DNA of 61,201 nucleotides from UBA6019 sp035535055 (GTDB lineage: Bacteria > Chloroflexota > Dormibacteria > Dormibacterales > Dormibacteraceae): NCBI GenBank assembly GCA_035535055.1, contig DATLQT010000097.1, forward strand, positions 1 to 61,201, written 5' to 3'. Position numbers and translations under genes: made by a program. This document shows positions 1 through 8,232 of this stretch, one piece after another. The notes below the pieces were generated by a model, which saw only the letters and a program-made list of their open reading frames with translations, did no database searches and was not told where the DNA came from. Each line of letters begins with the position of its first letter. Positions within the stretch are counted from its first letter, which is position 1.

Positions 1-71
1 TGGCCCTGCCCGGCGCCCTCGGCGAGACCTACGGTTCAGGCCAGACGAACCAAAGGAGGCGAGACAGAAAG

Positions 72-296
72 ATGATGTGGTATCGGGGATACGGTCAGGG
101 CTGGCCCTGGGCTGGCGCGCTGGTGATGCTTGCCTTCTGGGCCGGTTTCTTCATCCTCGCAGGGTGGATCGTCCGCACCTATGCGCGACCGCACCCGCAC
201 TCCGAGCGGGGGTTGGATACGCTCCGCCGGCGCCTGGCTTCGGGCGAGATCACGCTCGAGGAGTTTGAGCGGACCCGCAAGGTCCTCCAGGGCTGA
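72..296 (+). CDS. Small membrane protein with C-terminal SHOCT domain
   Basis: This 74-residue protein has one transmembrane helix (about residues 14-35, rich in A, L, F and W) followed by a basic linker and a short C-terminal SHOCT-type helix pair (residues 46-73, with the typical 'RLASGEITLEEFERTR' pattern). SHOCT domains are small oligomerisation modules found at the ends of membrane proteins; the specific role here is unknown. An excellent ribosome-binding site (AAAGGAGG, 51-58) precedes the ATG at 72. The 71 bases before it show no supportable gene. The next gene is convergent, so this one is probably the last of an operon entering from the left. Confidence 0.8.
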   Translation: MMWYRGYGQGWPWAGALVMLAFWAGFFILAGWIVRTYARPHPHSERGLDTLRRRLASGEITLEEFERTRKVLQG

Positions 297-340
297 GCCG
301 CGATGGCCGGGCCGCTCGCGAGCAAGCGCGACACCAGCTC

Positions 341-1399
341 CTAGACCGGAACCGGCACGCCGGCCTCGACCGGGATCAGCGCCCTGATCGTGGTTCCCTT
401 CGCGACTGCCGAGATGACCTCCAGCCGGCCCCCGAGCAGGGCGGCTCGCTCGCTCATCCCGGCGAGACCGAGCGAGGACTCCGCCGCTTGGCCCGGCGTG
501 AAGCCAGCGCCGTCGTCGCTGACGGCCAGTCGCACCTCGTCCTCGAGGAATCGCACCCGGACGGTCACCCGCTCGGCGGCGGCGTGCCGGGAGACGTTGT
601 TGAGGGCCTCCTGGGCGATCCGGAACAGCCCCAGCTCGACGTCCGCCGGAAGGCGCCGGCTCCGGCCCTCGACGCGGACGGAGGCCGCGATCGCGGTCCG
701 CGCCGAGAAGTCGACGACCAGCTTTCGCAGGGCGGAGGTCAGGCCGAGGTCGTCGAGCGACGGCGGGCGGAGGCCGCGCGAGATCTGGCGGAGCTCGCTG
801 ACGACCTGGGTAGCAACCTCCCGGGCGCCGTCGAGGGCGCCGGCATCGAGCTGGCGGCAGAGGTGGATCAGGTCCTGCAGCGGCTGGTCGTGCAGCTCCT
901 GCGAGAGCCGCCGCCGCTCATCCTCCTGGGCGTGGAGGATGCGGCCCGCGTAGAGGCGGGTGCGGGCCTCAGCCGCCCGATAGGCCTCGCCCGCGGCCTC
1001 GGCCGCGAGCCGGGCGAGGCGCTCCTGGTCGACCCGGTACCCGACGAAGATCGCCACCGCGTCCACGACCAGGATCTGGATGGCGTCGCTGGCGTGGTGC
1101 TCGGCGGCGTCGATGACGAAGAAGTCGGGCAGTGAGATCAGGGTCACCCAGGTAGCGGTGGCCAGCGACCCGGTCAACCCGAAGTTGAGGGCGGCGTAGA
1201 CGATCGGCACCAAGAACAGGGCCACCGTCGCGAAGTCGGGGATCCCGAACCGGGTCAGGAAGGAGGTCGCGTCGGCCCCCTCGTGGAAGACGGCGATGAT
1301 GATGACGAGCCCCTGGACCAGCCAGAAGCGCCCGTCCTGCAGCGGTGGATGGAGTGCCCGCCGGAAGACCGGTCCGACGCGGTTCAGCGCGCCGTTCAC
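341..1399 (-). CDS. Membrane sensor histidine kinase, NarL/DegS (HisKA_3) type
   Basis: This 352-residue kinase autophosphorylates and passes phosphate to the response regulator encoded just upstream. Residues 25-125 hold about four hydrophobic helices and form the membrane sensor. A coiled-coil linker follows (125-160). The HisKA_3 dimerisation helix carries the phospho-acceptor His at about residue 170 in 'RRRLSQELHDQPLQ'. The ATP-binding domain shows the N box (EALNNVSRHA) and a G box (DDGAGF). The GTG start at 1399 lies 2 nt after the regulator stop, so the two are co-transcribed and probably translationally coupled. No extracytoplasmic ligand domain is visible, so the signal is probably sensed in or at the membrane. 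Confidence 0.9.
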   Translation of the reverse strand: MNGALNRVGPVFRRALHPPLQDGRFWLVQGLVIIIAVFHEGADATSFLTRFGIPDFATVALFLVPIVYAALNFGLTGSLATATWVTLISLPDFFVIDAAEHHASDAIQILVVDAVAIFVGYRVDQERLARLAAEAAGEAYRAAEARTRLYAGRILHAQEDERRRLSQELHDQPLQDLIHLCRQLDAGALDGAREVATQVVSELRQISRGLRPPSLDDLGLTSALRKLVVDFSARTAIAASVRVEGRSRRLPADVELGLFRIAQEALNNVSRHAAAERVTVRVRFLEDEVRLAVSDDGAGFTPGQAAESSLGLAGMSERAALLGGRLEVISAVAKGTTIRALIPVEAGVPVPV

Positions 1400-1401
1400 A
1401 G

Positions 1402-2067
1402 CTAGCGCGCTTCCGCTTCGAGCGAGATCAGGTGCTGGTTGACGGCGGTGAATACGGCTTCGGTCCGCGAAGCGACACCCAACTTGCCGAAGGTGCGGTT
1501 CAGGTGGCCCTCGACCGTCCGCAGCGACAGCCCGAGCTTGCGCGCGATCTCCTTGTTGGCCATGCCGTGCGCGGTCATCCGGAGCACCTCCAGCTCGCGT
1601 GCGCTCAACTGGCCCGCCCCGCCGGGCCCGTCAGCCCGCGACCATCGTCTTGCCAGCGCGGCGGAGATCGACGGCTCCAGCACGGTCGTCCCGGCGGCGA
1701 CCGCGTGGACCGCCTCTACCAGTTCGGGTGCCGGCGCGGTCTTGAGCAGGTACCCGGCCGCGCCGGCCTGCAGCGCCTCGAGGACGTAGTCCTCCTCCTC
1801 GTAGGCGGTCAGGATCAGGACCCGGGTGGCGGGCGACTCGATCGCGATCCGGCGGGCGGCGTCGATGCCCGGCAGGCCGGGCAGCCGCAGGTCGAGCAGC
1901 ACCACGTCCGGCTTGAGCTCGGCGACCAGCCGGACGGCCTCGTCGCCGCGACCGCACTCGGCGACGACCTCGATGGCCGGGTCTTGGAGAAGGATCTGCT
2001 TGGTGCCCTCGCGAAGCAGGGAGTGGTCGTCCACGATGACGACGCGGATCGCACGGGCCTCCACCAT
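1402..2067 (-). CDS. LuxR/NarL-family response regulator
   Basis: This 221-residue DNA-binding response regulator is the partner of the kinase that follows it. The receiver domain (residues 7-125) has the acidic pair 'VDDH' near residue 13 and the phospho-acceptor Asp at about 59 in 'VVLLDLRLPG'. The C-terminal LuxR-type helix-turn-helix (about 155-215) contains 'NKEIARKLGLSLRTVEGHL'. It starts at ATG 2067 without an evident Shine-Dalgarno. A TACCGT hexamer lies 7 nt upstream on the coding strand, which fits a leaderless mRNA. Target genes cannot be read from sequence; the adjacent copper/redox genes are candidates. Confidence 0.92.
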   Translation of the reverse strand: MVEARAIRVVIVDDHSLLREGTKQILLQDPAIEVVAECGRGDEAVRLVAELKPDVVLLDLRLPGLPGIDAARRIAIESPATRVLILTAYEEEDYVLEALQAGAAGYLLKTAPAPELVEAVHAVAAGTTVLEPSISAALARRWSRADGPGGAGQLSARELEVLRMTAHGMANKEIARKLGLSLRTVEGHLNRTFGKLGVASRTEAVFTAVNQHLISLEAEAR

Positions 2068-2074
2068 GCCGTCA

Positions 2075-2080
2075 ACGGTA
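2075..2080 (-). promoter_or_regulatory. Putative -10 element (TACCGT) of a leaderless promoter
   Basis: On the minus strand TACCGT (TAnnnT) is followed by 7 nt and then the ATG of the response regulator at 2067. This spacing would put the transcription start on or next to the start codon. No clear -35 box is visible. The same arrangement recurs at several other genes in the window, and that repetition is the main support. Confidence 0.4.
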
Positions 2081-2147
2081 TGGGCCGGCGCAATCCCAGG
2101 CCCGGGACGAACGGCCCCTCCGGGCAGGGACGTTCAGAAACGCTCGA

Positions 2148-2177
2148 GAGGGGGCCCGCCTCTCGGCGAACCCCCTC
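2148..2177 (-). terminator. Rho-independent-like terminator after the cupredoxin gene
   Basis: Read on the minus strand, GAGGGGG pairs with CCCCCTC (7 bp), and an inner CGCC/GGCG stem closes a GAGA loop. The hairpin is followed by a short T-containing run (GCGTTTCT). It lies 13 nt past the cupredoxin stop codon and before the response-regulator start. It therefore separates the copper block from the two-component pair. The T tract is weak. Confidence 0.5.
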
Positions 2178-2189
2178 CCGGTGGAACCG

Positions 2190-2702
2190 CTACTGGGTGA
2201 CGGTGATCGTCCCGGCCATGAAGCCGAGCTGGTCGTTGCCGGTGCTGTCGGCGGTCATGTCCCAGCCTGCATTGTCGGTGTCGCAGGGCAGGGCGCAGAA
2301 CCAGCGGAAGGTGCCCGCCTTGGTCGGGGTGAAGGTGTAGCTGACGGTGCCGTCGGCGGTGGCGGTCTTACCGGGGACCACGATGTTGAGGCCGAGGTCG
2401 GGGGACGTGAAGCTGTGCTGCGTGTCGTCGGTGTTGTCGACGGTGATGGTCACCGGCTGACCGACCTTGACGGTGGTCGAGCTGAGCGACGCGAAGACGT
2501 CGTGGGTGGCGCCGTCTGGGCCGGCCTTGCCGCTCCCCGCGCCATGGATCTGGTACGAGAGCACCTGGGCGGCGGGCTGGACCTGGATGACCGTCTGCGC
2601 CGGCAGGTTGGTCGAGGTCGACCCGCAGGCGACCAGGGCGAGGCCGCCGACGGCGATGCCGAGGACGACCGGGACTGACCTGAATAGCTTCCTGACGTTC
2701 AT
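2190..2702 (-). CDS. Cupredoxin-like lipoprotein with altered copper-site motif
   Basis: This is a secreted copper/electron-transfer-like protein of 170 residues from the ATG at 2702. That start is preferred over the in-frame GTG at 2714 because AGAGGTGG lies just upstream of the ATG and overlaps the GTG. A signal sequence ends in a lipobox-like LVAC (about residue 27). The remainder resembles a cupredoxin beta-sandwich, with 'TQHSFTSPDL' supplying the first His ligand and 'GFMAGTITV' resembling the Met-containing last strand. The middle motif reads CALPCD instead of the usual CxxxGH, with an insertion of about 18 residues before the Met. The protein may therefore bind copper in a different, CuA-like geometry or not at all. 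A multicopper oxidase gene lies just upstream. Confidence 0.75.
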   Translation of the reverse strand: MNVRKLFRSVPVVLGIAVGGLALVACGSTSTNLPAQTVIQVQPAAQVLSYQIHGAGSGKAGPDGATHDVFASLSSTTVKVGQPVTITVDNTDDTQHSFTSPDLGLNIVVPGKTATADGTVSYTFTPTKAGTFRWFCALPCDTDNAGWDMTADSTGNDQLGFMAGTITVTQ

Positions 2703-2819
2703 TTCGAGTTCCACCTCTTGGCTGAATATTTGCGGGGATTTCCGCTGTGTCTTCAGCTTCGTCGCGCCGGTGTCATCTCGAATGAGAGCGAACCCCCGAA
2801 ACGGAGCAGGTGAAAACTC

Positions 2820-4283
2820 CTAGTCCGGGCTGTTGCCGAAGGCCCCGCCGAGCTGGGCGAGGCGGGGCGCGCCGTCGTAGGCGAGGAGAGCCATCATCCC
2901 GCCCGCAGCGTGGATGAGCTGGTGACAGTGGATCATCCAGACGCCGGGGTTATCGGCCAGGAAGCCGATCGTGACCGAGTGGCCGGGCGCCACCTCGACG
3001 GTGTCCTTGACCAGGGCGCCGGGCAGCGGGAGGGCGTCCCTTGCCAGCACCCGGAAGAAATGCCCGTGCAGGTGCATCGAGTGCACCAGCGAGCCCCGGT
3101 TGACGAAGGTGATCTCGACGCGGTCGCCGTAGGTCACGTGGAGGGTCGGCGTGGCGGGGAAAACCTCGCCGTCGATCTGGTACTGGACGCCGTCCATCGC
3201 CATGCCCGGCATCGCGCCCATCGCCTGCTCGGAGAGTGTCATCGAGAAGGTCTTGTTTGGCGCCGTACCGTCGGGCCAGGGGTTGTCGGCCGCCCTCGCG
3301 GGGTAGGCCAGCAGGTCGAGCACCCCGTGGTTCGCCGGGGCCGGGATGGCCGGCCCGGTCGCGCCGGCCGGCTGGACCGGGACCGCCGCGTAGGCGTCCG
3401 GCAGGAAGCCGTCCACCAGCTGGATCGAGAAGGCGCTAGAGGGGGCGGTGAAGGTGACGTCCACCCGCTCGGCGGGTCCCAGGGGGATCGCCTCGGTGGT
3501 CGGCGGACCGCCGGACAACTCGTGGCCGTCCATGGCTGCGATCGTCACCGGCAATGGGAACTGGAGGTATCGGATGGTGTGGCCGGTGTTGATGAGCCGC
3601 AGCCGCACCGGCTGACCCGCGGTGACGGCGACGGGCCTGATGGCGTCGCCCGTCAGCCCGTTGACCGAGGTGGTGACGTAGCTCCGCATGAGGACGTCCG
3701 ACGGGGCGGGGGGCGTCGCCGCCTCCAGGCCGAGCGACCAGTCGCCGTAGATCAACACCTGGTCGACGCCGGCCGGCGATGAGCCTCGCGGCCGGACGAT
3801 CAGCGCGCCGTAGAGTCCGCGGTCCACCTGGACCGACGAGTCCTGGTGGGAGTGGTACCAGTAGGTCCCGGCCTGGGTCAGGCGGAAGGAGTAGGTGGCG
3901 GTGGTGTTCGGTGGCACCGCGTCCTGGGTGATCCCGGCGACGCCGTCCTCGCCGTTGGGGACGTCGAGACCGTGGAAATGGAGCGTCGTCCCGACCGGCA
4001 GCAGGTTGTGCAGACGGACCACCAGCAGGTCGCCCACCACCCCCGTCAGCTGGGGCCCTGGGCTGGTCCCGTTGTAGGTCCAGGCCTGGACTTTGAGGCC
4101 CGGTTTCAGCTCGACTACGGCGGGCACCGCGACGAGGTCGTAGTCGCGGACGACCCCGCCTGGAGCGGGCGTGGCCTGACCGCCGCTGGGGCCGATCGGC
4201 GCGATGCCCTGGTTGCCGCAGGCCGCGACCGCCAGCGCCAGCCACGCGGCGAGCACGGCGATCCCCAACCCGGTGGGTCTCAT
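2820..4283 (-). CDS. Three-domain multicopper oxidase, exported lipoprotein
   Basis: This laccase/CotA/CueO-like enzyme oxidises a substrate at a type 1 copper and reduces O2 at a trinuclear centre outside the membrane. The 487-residue protein starts at ATG 4283, supported by GAGGAA upstream; a longer in-frame extension lacks export features. The signal peptide ends in a lipobox (VAAC). All four copper motifs are visible: HFHG, HSH, HSMHLHGH and HCHxxxH followed by GGMM. The substrate (metal ion or phenolic) cannot be read. It is followed on the same strand by the cupredoxin-like lipoprotein, a plausible electron partner. It is divergent from a small membrane protein and a heme-b-like fusion protein. 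Confidence 0.92.
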   Translation of the reverse strand: MRPTGLGIAVLAAWLALAVAACGNQGIAPIGPSGGQATPAPGGVVRDYDLVAVPAVVELKPGLKVQAWTYNGTSPGPQLTGVVGDLLVVRLHNLLPVGTTLHFHGLDVPNGEDGVAGITQDAVPPNTTATYSFRLTQAGTYWYHSHQDSSVQVDRGLYGALIVRPRGSSPAGVDQVLIYGDWSLGLEAATPPAPSDVLMRSYVTTSVNGLTGDAIRPVAVTAGQPVRLRLINTGHTIRYLQFPLPVTIAAMDGHELSGGPPTTEAIPLGPAERVDVTFTAPSSAFSIQLVDGFLPDAYAAVPVQPAGATGPAIPAPANHGVLDLLAYPARAADNPWPDGTAPNKTFSMTLSEQAMGAMPGMAMDGVQYQIDGEVFPATPTLHVTYGDRVEITFVNRGSLVHSMHLHGHFFRVLARDALPLPGALVKDTVEVAPGHSVTIGFLADNPGVWMIHCHQLIHAAGGMMALLAYDGAPRLAQLGGAFGNSPD

Positions 4284-4392
4284 CCCGCCCAGTTCCTCAT
4301 GGAATCGCAGTTCGGGAGGGGGACCCTGGTCCCCTCCGCACCGGGCCGACCGACCCTCCGGGCTCCGCGGCCGATCGGGGAGCCTAGGCGGT

Positions 4393-4629
4393 ATGGAAGG
4401 CCATATCGGCGCCGACCGGGTGTCGGCCGGGTCAGGATCGGTTCTCGCCTGGGCGGGCGTCCTCGCCGCCGGCATCGCCCTGGTCCTGGTCGCCCAATTC
4501 CTGCTCGACGGTTTCGCCGACAGCTCGACGATGGGGCACTGGATCCAGCACGCATCGCTCTTCCTGGCCGGAGGGCTGGTCGGCGGCGCGCTCGTCCGCC
4601 TCTACCAGCTGGGGAGCCGGGCGGCCTGA
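4393..4629 (+). CDS. Small two-helix membrane protein
   Basis: This is a 78-residue protein that I do not assign to a family. Two hydrophobic segments (about residues 17-38 and 54-72) predict a hairpin membrane protein, with the short loop 'DGFADSSTMGHWIQH' between them. The ATG at 4393 is chosen because upstream in-frame sequence is antisense to the multicopper oxidase leader and looks non-coding. It is divergent from the multicopper oxidase with about 109 bp between starts. It lies 5 nt before the next gene and is probably co-transcribed with it. Confidence 0.65.
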   Translation: MEGHIGADRVSAGSGSVLAWAGVLAAGIALVLVAQFLLDGFADSSTMGHWIQHASLFLAGGLVGGALVRLYQLGSRAA

Positions 4630-4634
4630 CTTCG

Positions 4635-6059
4635 GTGGCGACAGCGGCGCGGGCGCCGGCCGCCGGCCGGCCTGCGCTGAACCTGCAGAGCACCGGCATC
4701 GCGCTGGTCGTGCTGCTGGCGGCCGCCTGGTTGACCGCCGTCCCCTACCTGCTGGTCAGGCTCGGGCTGCCCGGCCTGGTGCCCCTCTCGCGGGTCGATG
4801 CTCCTCATGCTTTCGTCGGCCTGGCCACGGTCGGGCTGCTGACCGTGAAGGTCATCGACCTGGTCCGCCACCGGGCCGCGGTGCGCGCCTGGCGGATGCC
4901 GCAGTGGCAGACCTGGCTCTCGCGCGGACTCGCCTACCTCTATGGAGCGGTGGTGGCGACCGGGGTGCTGCTGGTCTTCCCCTGGCCGGCCGTGCTGCGG
5001 ACCGACCTCGTCGACCTCCACCTCCTCACCGCGACCTGGGCATTGCTGGCCACGGTCCCGCACCTGGCCGTTCACCTCCGCGGCCGGATCCGGGCGCTGC
5101 GCGTCTCGCCCCGCCTTGCGGGCGGGCTGCTGCTGGCGCTGGTCCCGACCGCGCTCCTCGCCGCCTACCCGATCGCCTTCTCGCCGCTGGCCGAGCTCGG
5201 CGCCGGTGGCACCCTGCACCCGGTCGGGCCCCGGGGAGCCTGGATGTTCCGCCTGCTGCGCCTCGCCGACGGCAGCCTGCTGGCGGCGGGACAGGGCGTC
5301 TACCTGAGCCGCGACCAGGGCCGGAACTGGACGCTGGAGCCCTCGGGCAACGCGCTCGTCTTCGCCGTCACTCAGCTGAGCGACGGCGAGCTCTTGTTGG
5401 GGACGAGCGACGGGCTCCTCCGAGCGCCTGGTCCGCGCGGACCCTACGTTCCCCTGGCCGCGCCGGTGCCGCCCGTCACCGCCCTCTATGACGACCCTGC
5501 CTCACCCGGCTCGATCTGGATCGGCGGCCACGGCGTGTGGTCGAGCACAGATGCAGGCGTCACCTGGACGCCGGACGTGAGTGGTCTCATCGCCCAGGGC
5601 ACCGTCTGGACGCTCGGCCGGCACGCGGGCCTGCTGACGGCTGGGATGAGCACCGGCGTCTACACCCAAGCATCCCCCTCAACGCCCTGGGTGCGAACCC
5701 TGGCTCTCAGCCAGGTCGTTTCGCTGGACGAGGGCTCCGGAGGCCTCTGGGCCAGCTCGATGGGCGGCGGCCTCGCCGTTCTCCGCAGCGGGATCTGGAC
5801 GTTCTCGGACGCCGGCCTGGCGGCCCATGGGAACAGCGCCATCCACGTCACCAGCTACGCCGACCTCGGATCAGGTCGTTCCCTGGCAACCCTGATGAGT
5901 GGCGGCCTGGCCGAGAGCCTGGATGGCGGACGGTCGTGGGCGCAGCTGACGGCCGCCTTCCCGGCCGGCCCGGTCTGGGCCGCGCTGCCGCTCGGCAGTC
6001 GGCTGCTGCTGGCCACCGACACCGGGCTCTTCGTCTATACCTGGCCGCCGGTGGGGTGA
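4635..6059 (+). CDS. Heme-b-like membrane domain fused to a BNR/YCF48-like beta-propeller
   Basis: This 474-residue fusion protein starts at GTG 4635, 5 nt after the preceding stop. Residues 15-190 form four or five transmembrane helices. His residues such as 'DAPHAF' and the pair in 'DLHLLTATWALLATVPH', 14 apart, could ligate heme as in membrane cytochrome b proteins. From about residue 200 onward the protein carries repeated beta-propeller blades with Asp-box-like signatures (SRDQGRNW, SSTDAGVTW, SLDGGRSW), as in YCF48 or BNR-repeat proteins. The propeller should be extracytoplasmic. The pairing suggests a membrane redox protein with a large outer binding platform next to a multicopper oxidase. 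The exact function is unknown. Confidence 0.7.
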   Translation: MATAARAPAAGRPALNLQSTGIALVVLLAAAWLTAVPYLLVRLGLPGLVPLSRVDAPHAFVGLATVGLLTVKVIDLVRHRAAVRAWRMPQWQTWLSRGLAYLYGAVVATGVLLVFPWPAVLRTDLVDLHLLTATWALLATVPHLAVHLRGRIRALRVSPRLAGGLLLALVPTALLAAYPIAFSPLAELGAGGTLHPVGPRGAWMFRLLRLADGSLLAAGQGVYLSRDQGRNWTLEPSGNALVFAVTQLSDGELLLGTSDGLLRAPGPRGPYVPLAAPVPPVTALYDDPASPGSIWIGGHGVWSSTDAGVTWTPDVSGLIAQGTVWTLGRHAGLLTAGMSTGVYTQASPSTPWVRTLALSQVVSLDEGSGGLWASSMGGGLAVLRSGIWTFSDAGLAAHGNSAIHVTSYADLGSGRSLATLMSGGLAESLDGGRSWAQLTAAFPAGPVWAALPLGSRLLLATDTGLFVYTWPPVG

Positions 6060-6118
6060 TTCCAAAAGGCCCGAAGGCAGCGGCCCGAAGGTCGGTATTG
6101 GTGAGGGCGCCGGGAACC

Positions 6119-6124
6119 TAGCGT
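6119..6124 (+). promoter_or_regulatory. Putative -10 element (TAGCGT) of a leaderless promoter
   Basis: TAGCGT lies 7 nt before the ATG at 6132, with no Shine-Dalgarno before the start. A possible but badly spaced TTGGTG sits about 15 nt upstream. Support comes mainly from the recurrence of this spacing across the window. Confidence 0.4.
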
Positions 6125-6131
6125 TTCGCTC

Positions 6132-7043
6132 ATGGAGGCGTCGATCCTGGAACCGAGGAGCGCCGTCATCCAGCTCAGTAGCGGCCGGCTCCTGAGCTAC
6201 GCCGAGTGGGGGAGGAGCGGCGGCCGGCCCGTCATTCACATGCACGGCATGCCCGGCTCGCGCATCGAGCGACAGGCTGAGCCCGAGCTCTACGGTCGGC
6301 TCGGTATCCGGATGATCACGCCCGACCGCCCTGGCTACGGAAACTCCGACGTTCACAGTGGCACCCTGCTGGACTGGGCCGCCGACGTCGAGGAGCTCGC
6401 CGACCGGCTCGAACTGCCGAGCTTCGGCATCACGGCACTATCCGGAGGTGGCATCTACGCGCTCGCCTGCGCGGCCCGGTTCCCCGAACGCCTGACCGGC
6501 GTGGTGGTGACCGGCTGCCCCTCGCCGCTGGTGGGGCCACACGCGCTCCGCAAAATGTCCTACCTGAACCGGCTCGGCATCCGGGTCACGCAGCGGGCGC
6601 CGATCGTCCTCGAACTGGGCGCGACCCTTCTCTCGGGCGTGCTGCGGCGCTACCCGCAGTTCTTCCTGAGCCAGATCAACCGCGACAAGGTGCGCCCCGA
6701 CCGAGAGTTGCTAGCCAGCCCCGCGGTCCGCACCGCGGTTGTAGCCACCCTGCGGGAAGCGATCAGTCACGGGACCTGGGGTTACGTGGACGACATCCGC
6801 CTGCTCGGCGCGCCCTGGGGCTTCGATCCGGCTTCAATCCAGGTGCCGGTCCAGTTCTGGCACGGGGACATCGACAGCGTGATCCCGGTTCACCACGCCT
6901 TCCTGCTGGCCGAGCGGATCCCGCACTCGACCCTGCACCTGGTGCCGGGCGAGGGCCACATGCTGCTCTGGAGCCACCTGGAGGAGGTGCTGACCGAGGC
7001 GATCGGCGGCATCGCCGCCCCGGTCGCTGCGCGGGTCGCGTGA
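6132..7043 (+). CDS. Alpha/beta-hydrolase fold enzyme
   Basis: This 303-residue hydrolase is of the type acting on esters, lactones, epoxides or haloalkanes; the substrate is not predictable. The fold signatures are clear. 'HMHGMPGSR' supplies the oxyanion region. The nucleophile elbow 'ALSGGGI' carries Ser at about 112, with Leu in the usual second position. An acidic residue lies in 'HGDIDSVIP' and the catalytic His in 'GEGHMLLW' near 279. There is no signal peptide. It is followed 22 nt later by a thiolase-fold gene on the same strand and probably opens the catabolic cluster. Confidence 0.88.
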   Translation: MEASILEPRSAVIQLSSGRLLSYAEWGRSGGRPVIHMHGMPGSRIERQAEPELYGRLGIRMITPDRPGYGNSDVHSGTLLDWAADVEELADRLELPSFGITALSGGGIYALACAARFPERLTGVVVTGCPSPLVGPHALRKMSYLNRLGIRVTQRAPIVLELGATLLSGVLRRYPQFFLSQINRDKVRPDRELLASPAVRTAVVATLREAISHGTWGYVDDIRLLGAPWGFDPASIQVPVQFWHGDIDSVIPVHHAFLLAERIPHSTLHLVPGEGHMLLWSHLEEVLTEAIGGIAAPVAARVA

Positions 7044-7065
7044 GCAGAAGCGCCAGAATTTTCGG

Positions 7066-8232
7066 GTGACGATCCGCGGGGCAGCCTTCATCGCCGGGGC
7101 CTATGAGCATCCTCGCCGCGAGATCCCGGACCGGTCGCTGGCGCAGATCCACGCCGAGGTCGCCGCCGGGGCGCTGGCCGATGCCGGGCTCGAGTTCAGG
7201 GATGTCGACGGCTACTTCTGCGCCGGCGATGCGCCCGGCTTCGGAGCCATCTCCATGGCCGACTACCTCGGCCTCAGGCTGAGCCACGTCGACAGCACCG
7301 AGACGGGGGGCTCCTCCTACCTCGTCCACGTCGGCCACGCGGCGCAGGCGATCGCGGCCGGCAAGTGCCGGGTCGCGCTGGTCACGCTCGCGGGGAAGCC
7401 GCGCACCTCGCCCGGGGAGCAGCGGACGAGCGCCCTGCCCGACGCGCCGGAGGGCAACTTCGAACTCCGCTACGGCATCACCACCCCCGGCGCCTACGCC
7501 CTTGCGGCACGCCGCCACATGTACGAGTTCGGGACCACCGGCGCGCAGCTGGCCGAGATCAAGGTGGCGGCGAGCATCCACGCTCAGCACAACCCGAACG
7601 CGCTCTTGCAGCAGGTGGTGAGCGTCGAGGAGGTGCTGGAGTCGCCGATGGTCGCCGACCCCCTCCACCGGCTCGACTGCTGCGTCATAACCGACGGCGG
7701 TGGGGCGCTGGTGGTCGTCCACCCCGACATCGCCCGCAGCCTCGGGCGTCGCTCGGTGAAGGTCCTCGGGCACGGCGAGGCGCCCAAGCACACCGACAAC
7801 GGGCGCATCGACCTCACCCACACGGGCGCGGTCTTCTCGGGCCCCCCGGCCTTTGCCGAGGCCGGCGTGAAGCCGGCCGATATCGACTACGCGTCGATCT
7901 ACGACTCCTTCACGATCACCGTTTTGGAGACGATCGAGGACCTCGGCTTCTGCGCCAGGGGCGAGGGCGGCCGCTTCGTGCTCGACGGGGCGCTGGTAGC
8001 TCCCGATGGCAGGCTGCCCTTCAACACCGACGGCGGGGGCCTCTGCAACAACCACCCCTCCAACCGAGGAGGGATGACCAAGGTCATCGAGGCCGTGCGC
8101 CAGCTGCGCGGCGAGGCACACCCGGCGGTCCAGATCCGCGACTGCAAGCTCGCGCTCGCGCACGGAACCGGCGGCTCGCTGGGGACGCGGATGGGCAGCG
8201 CGACGCTCATCCTCGGCCAGGAGGACGCGTGA
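7066..8232 (+). CDS. Thiolase-superfamily protein (SCP2/Ltp type), no visible catalytic Cys
   Basis: This 388-residue thiolase-fold protein (start GTG 7066) is of the SCP2-thiolase/lipid-transfer-protein kind. Where true thiolases carry the nucleophilic Cys, the sequence reads 'STETGGSSYL', and the later motif reads 'YDSFTITVLE'. Known relatives with a DUF35 partner include Ltp2, which works as a retro-aldolase in steroid side-chain degradation with a rebuilt, Tyr-based active site. By analogy this protein may cleave or condense a CoA-linked beta-hydroxy acyl chain rather than act as a classic thiolase. The DUF35 gene follows with a 4-nt GTGA overlap, strongly implying a complex. Substrate unknown. 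Confidence 0.82.
   Translation: MTIRGAAFIAGAYEHPRREIPDRSLAQIHAEVAAGALADAGLEFRDVDGYFCAGDAPGFGAISMADYLGLRLSHVDSTETGGSSYLVHVGHAAQAIAAGKCRVALVTLAGKPRTSPGEQRTSALPDAPEGNFELRYGITTPGAYALAARRHMYEFGTTGAQLAEIKVAASIHAQHNPNALLQQVVSVEEVLESPMVADPLHRLDCCVITDGGGALVVVHPDIARSLGRRSVKVLGHGEAPKHTDNGRIDLTHTGAVFSGPPAFAEAGVKPADIDYASIYDSFTITVLETIEDLGFCARGEGGRFVLDGALVAPDGRLPFNTDGGGLCNNHPSNRGGMTKVIEAVRQLRGEAHPAVQIRDCKLALAHGTGGSLGTRMGSATLILGQEDA

Noticed and set aside
3846..4634. Long N-terminal extension of the propeller fusion protein
   Set aside because: The open frame continues upstream over the multicopper oxidase on the opposite strand, but the translation is Arg/Gly/Pro-rich and antisense-like; GTG 4635 directly after the previous stop fits better.
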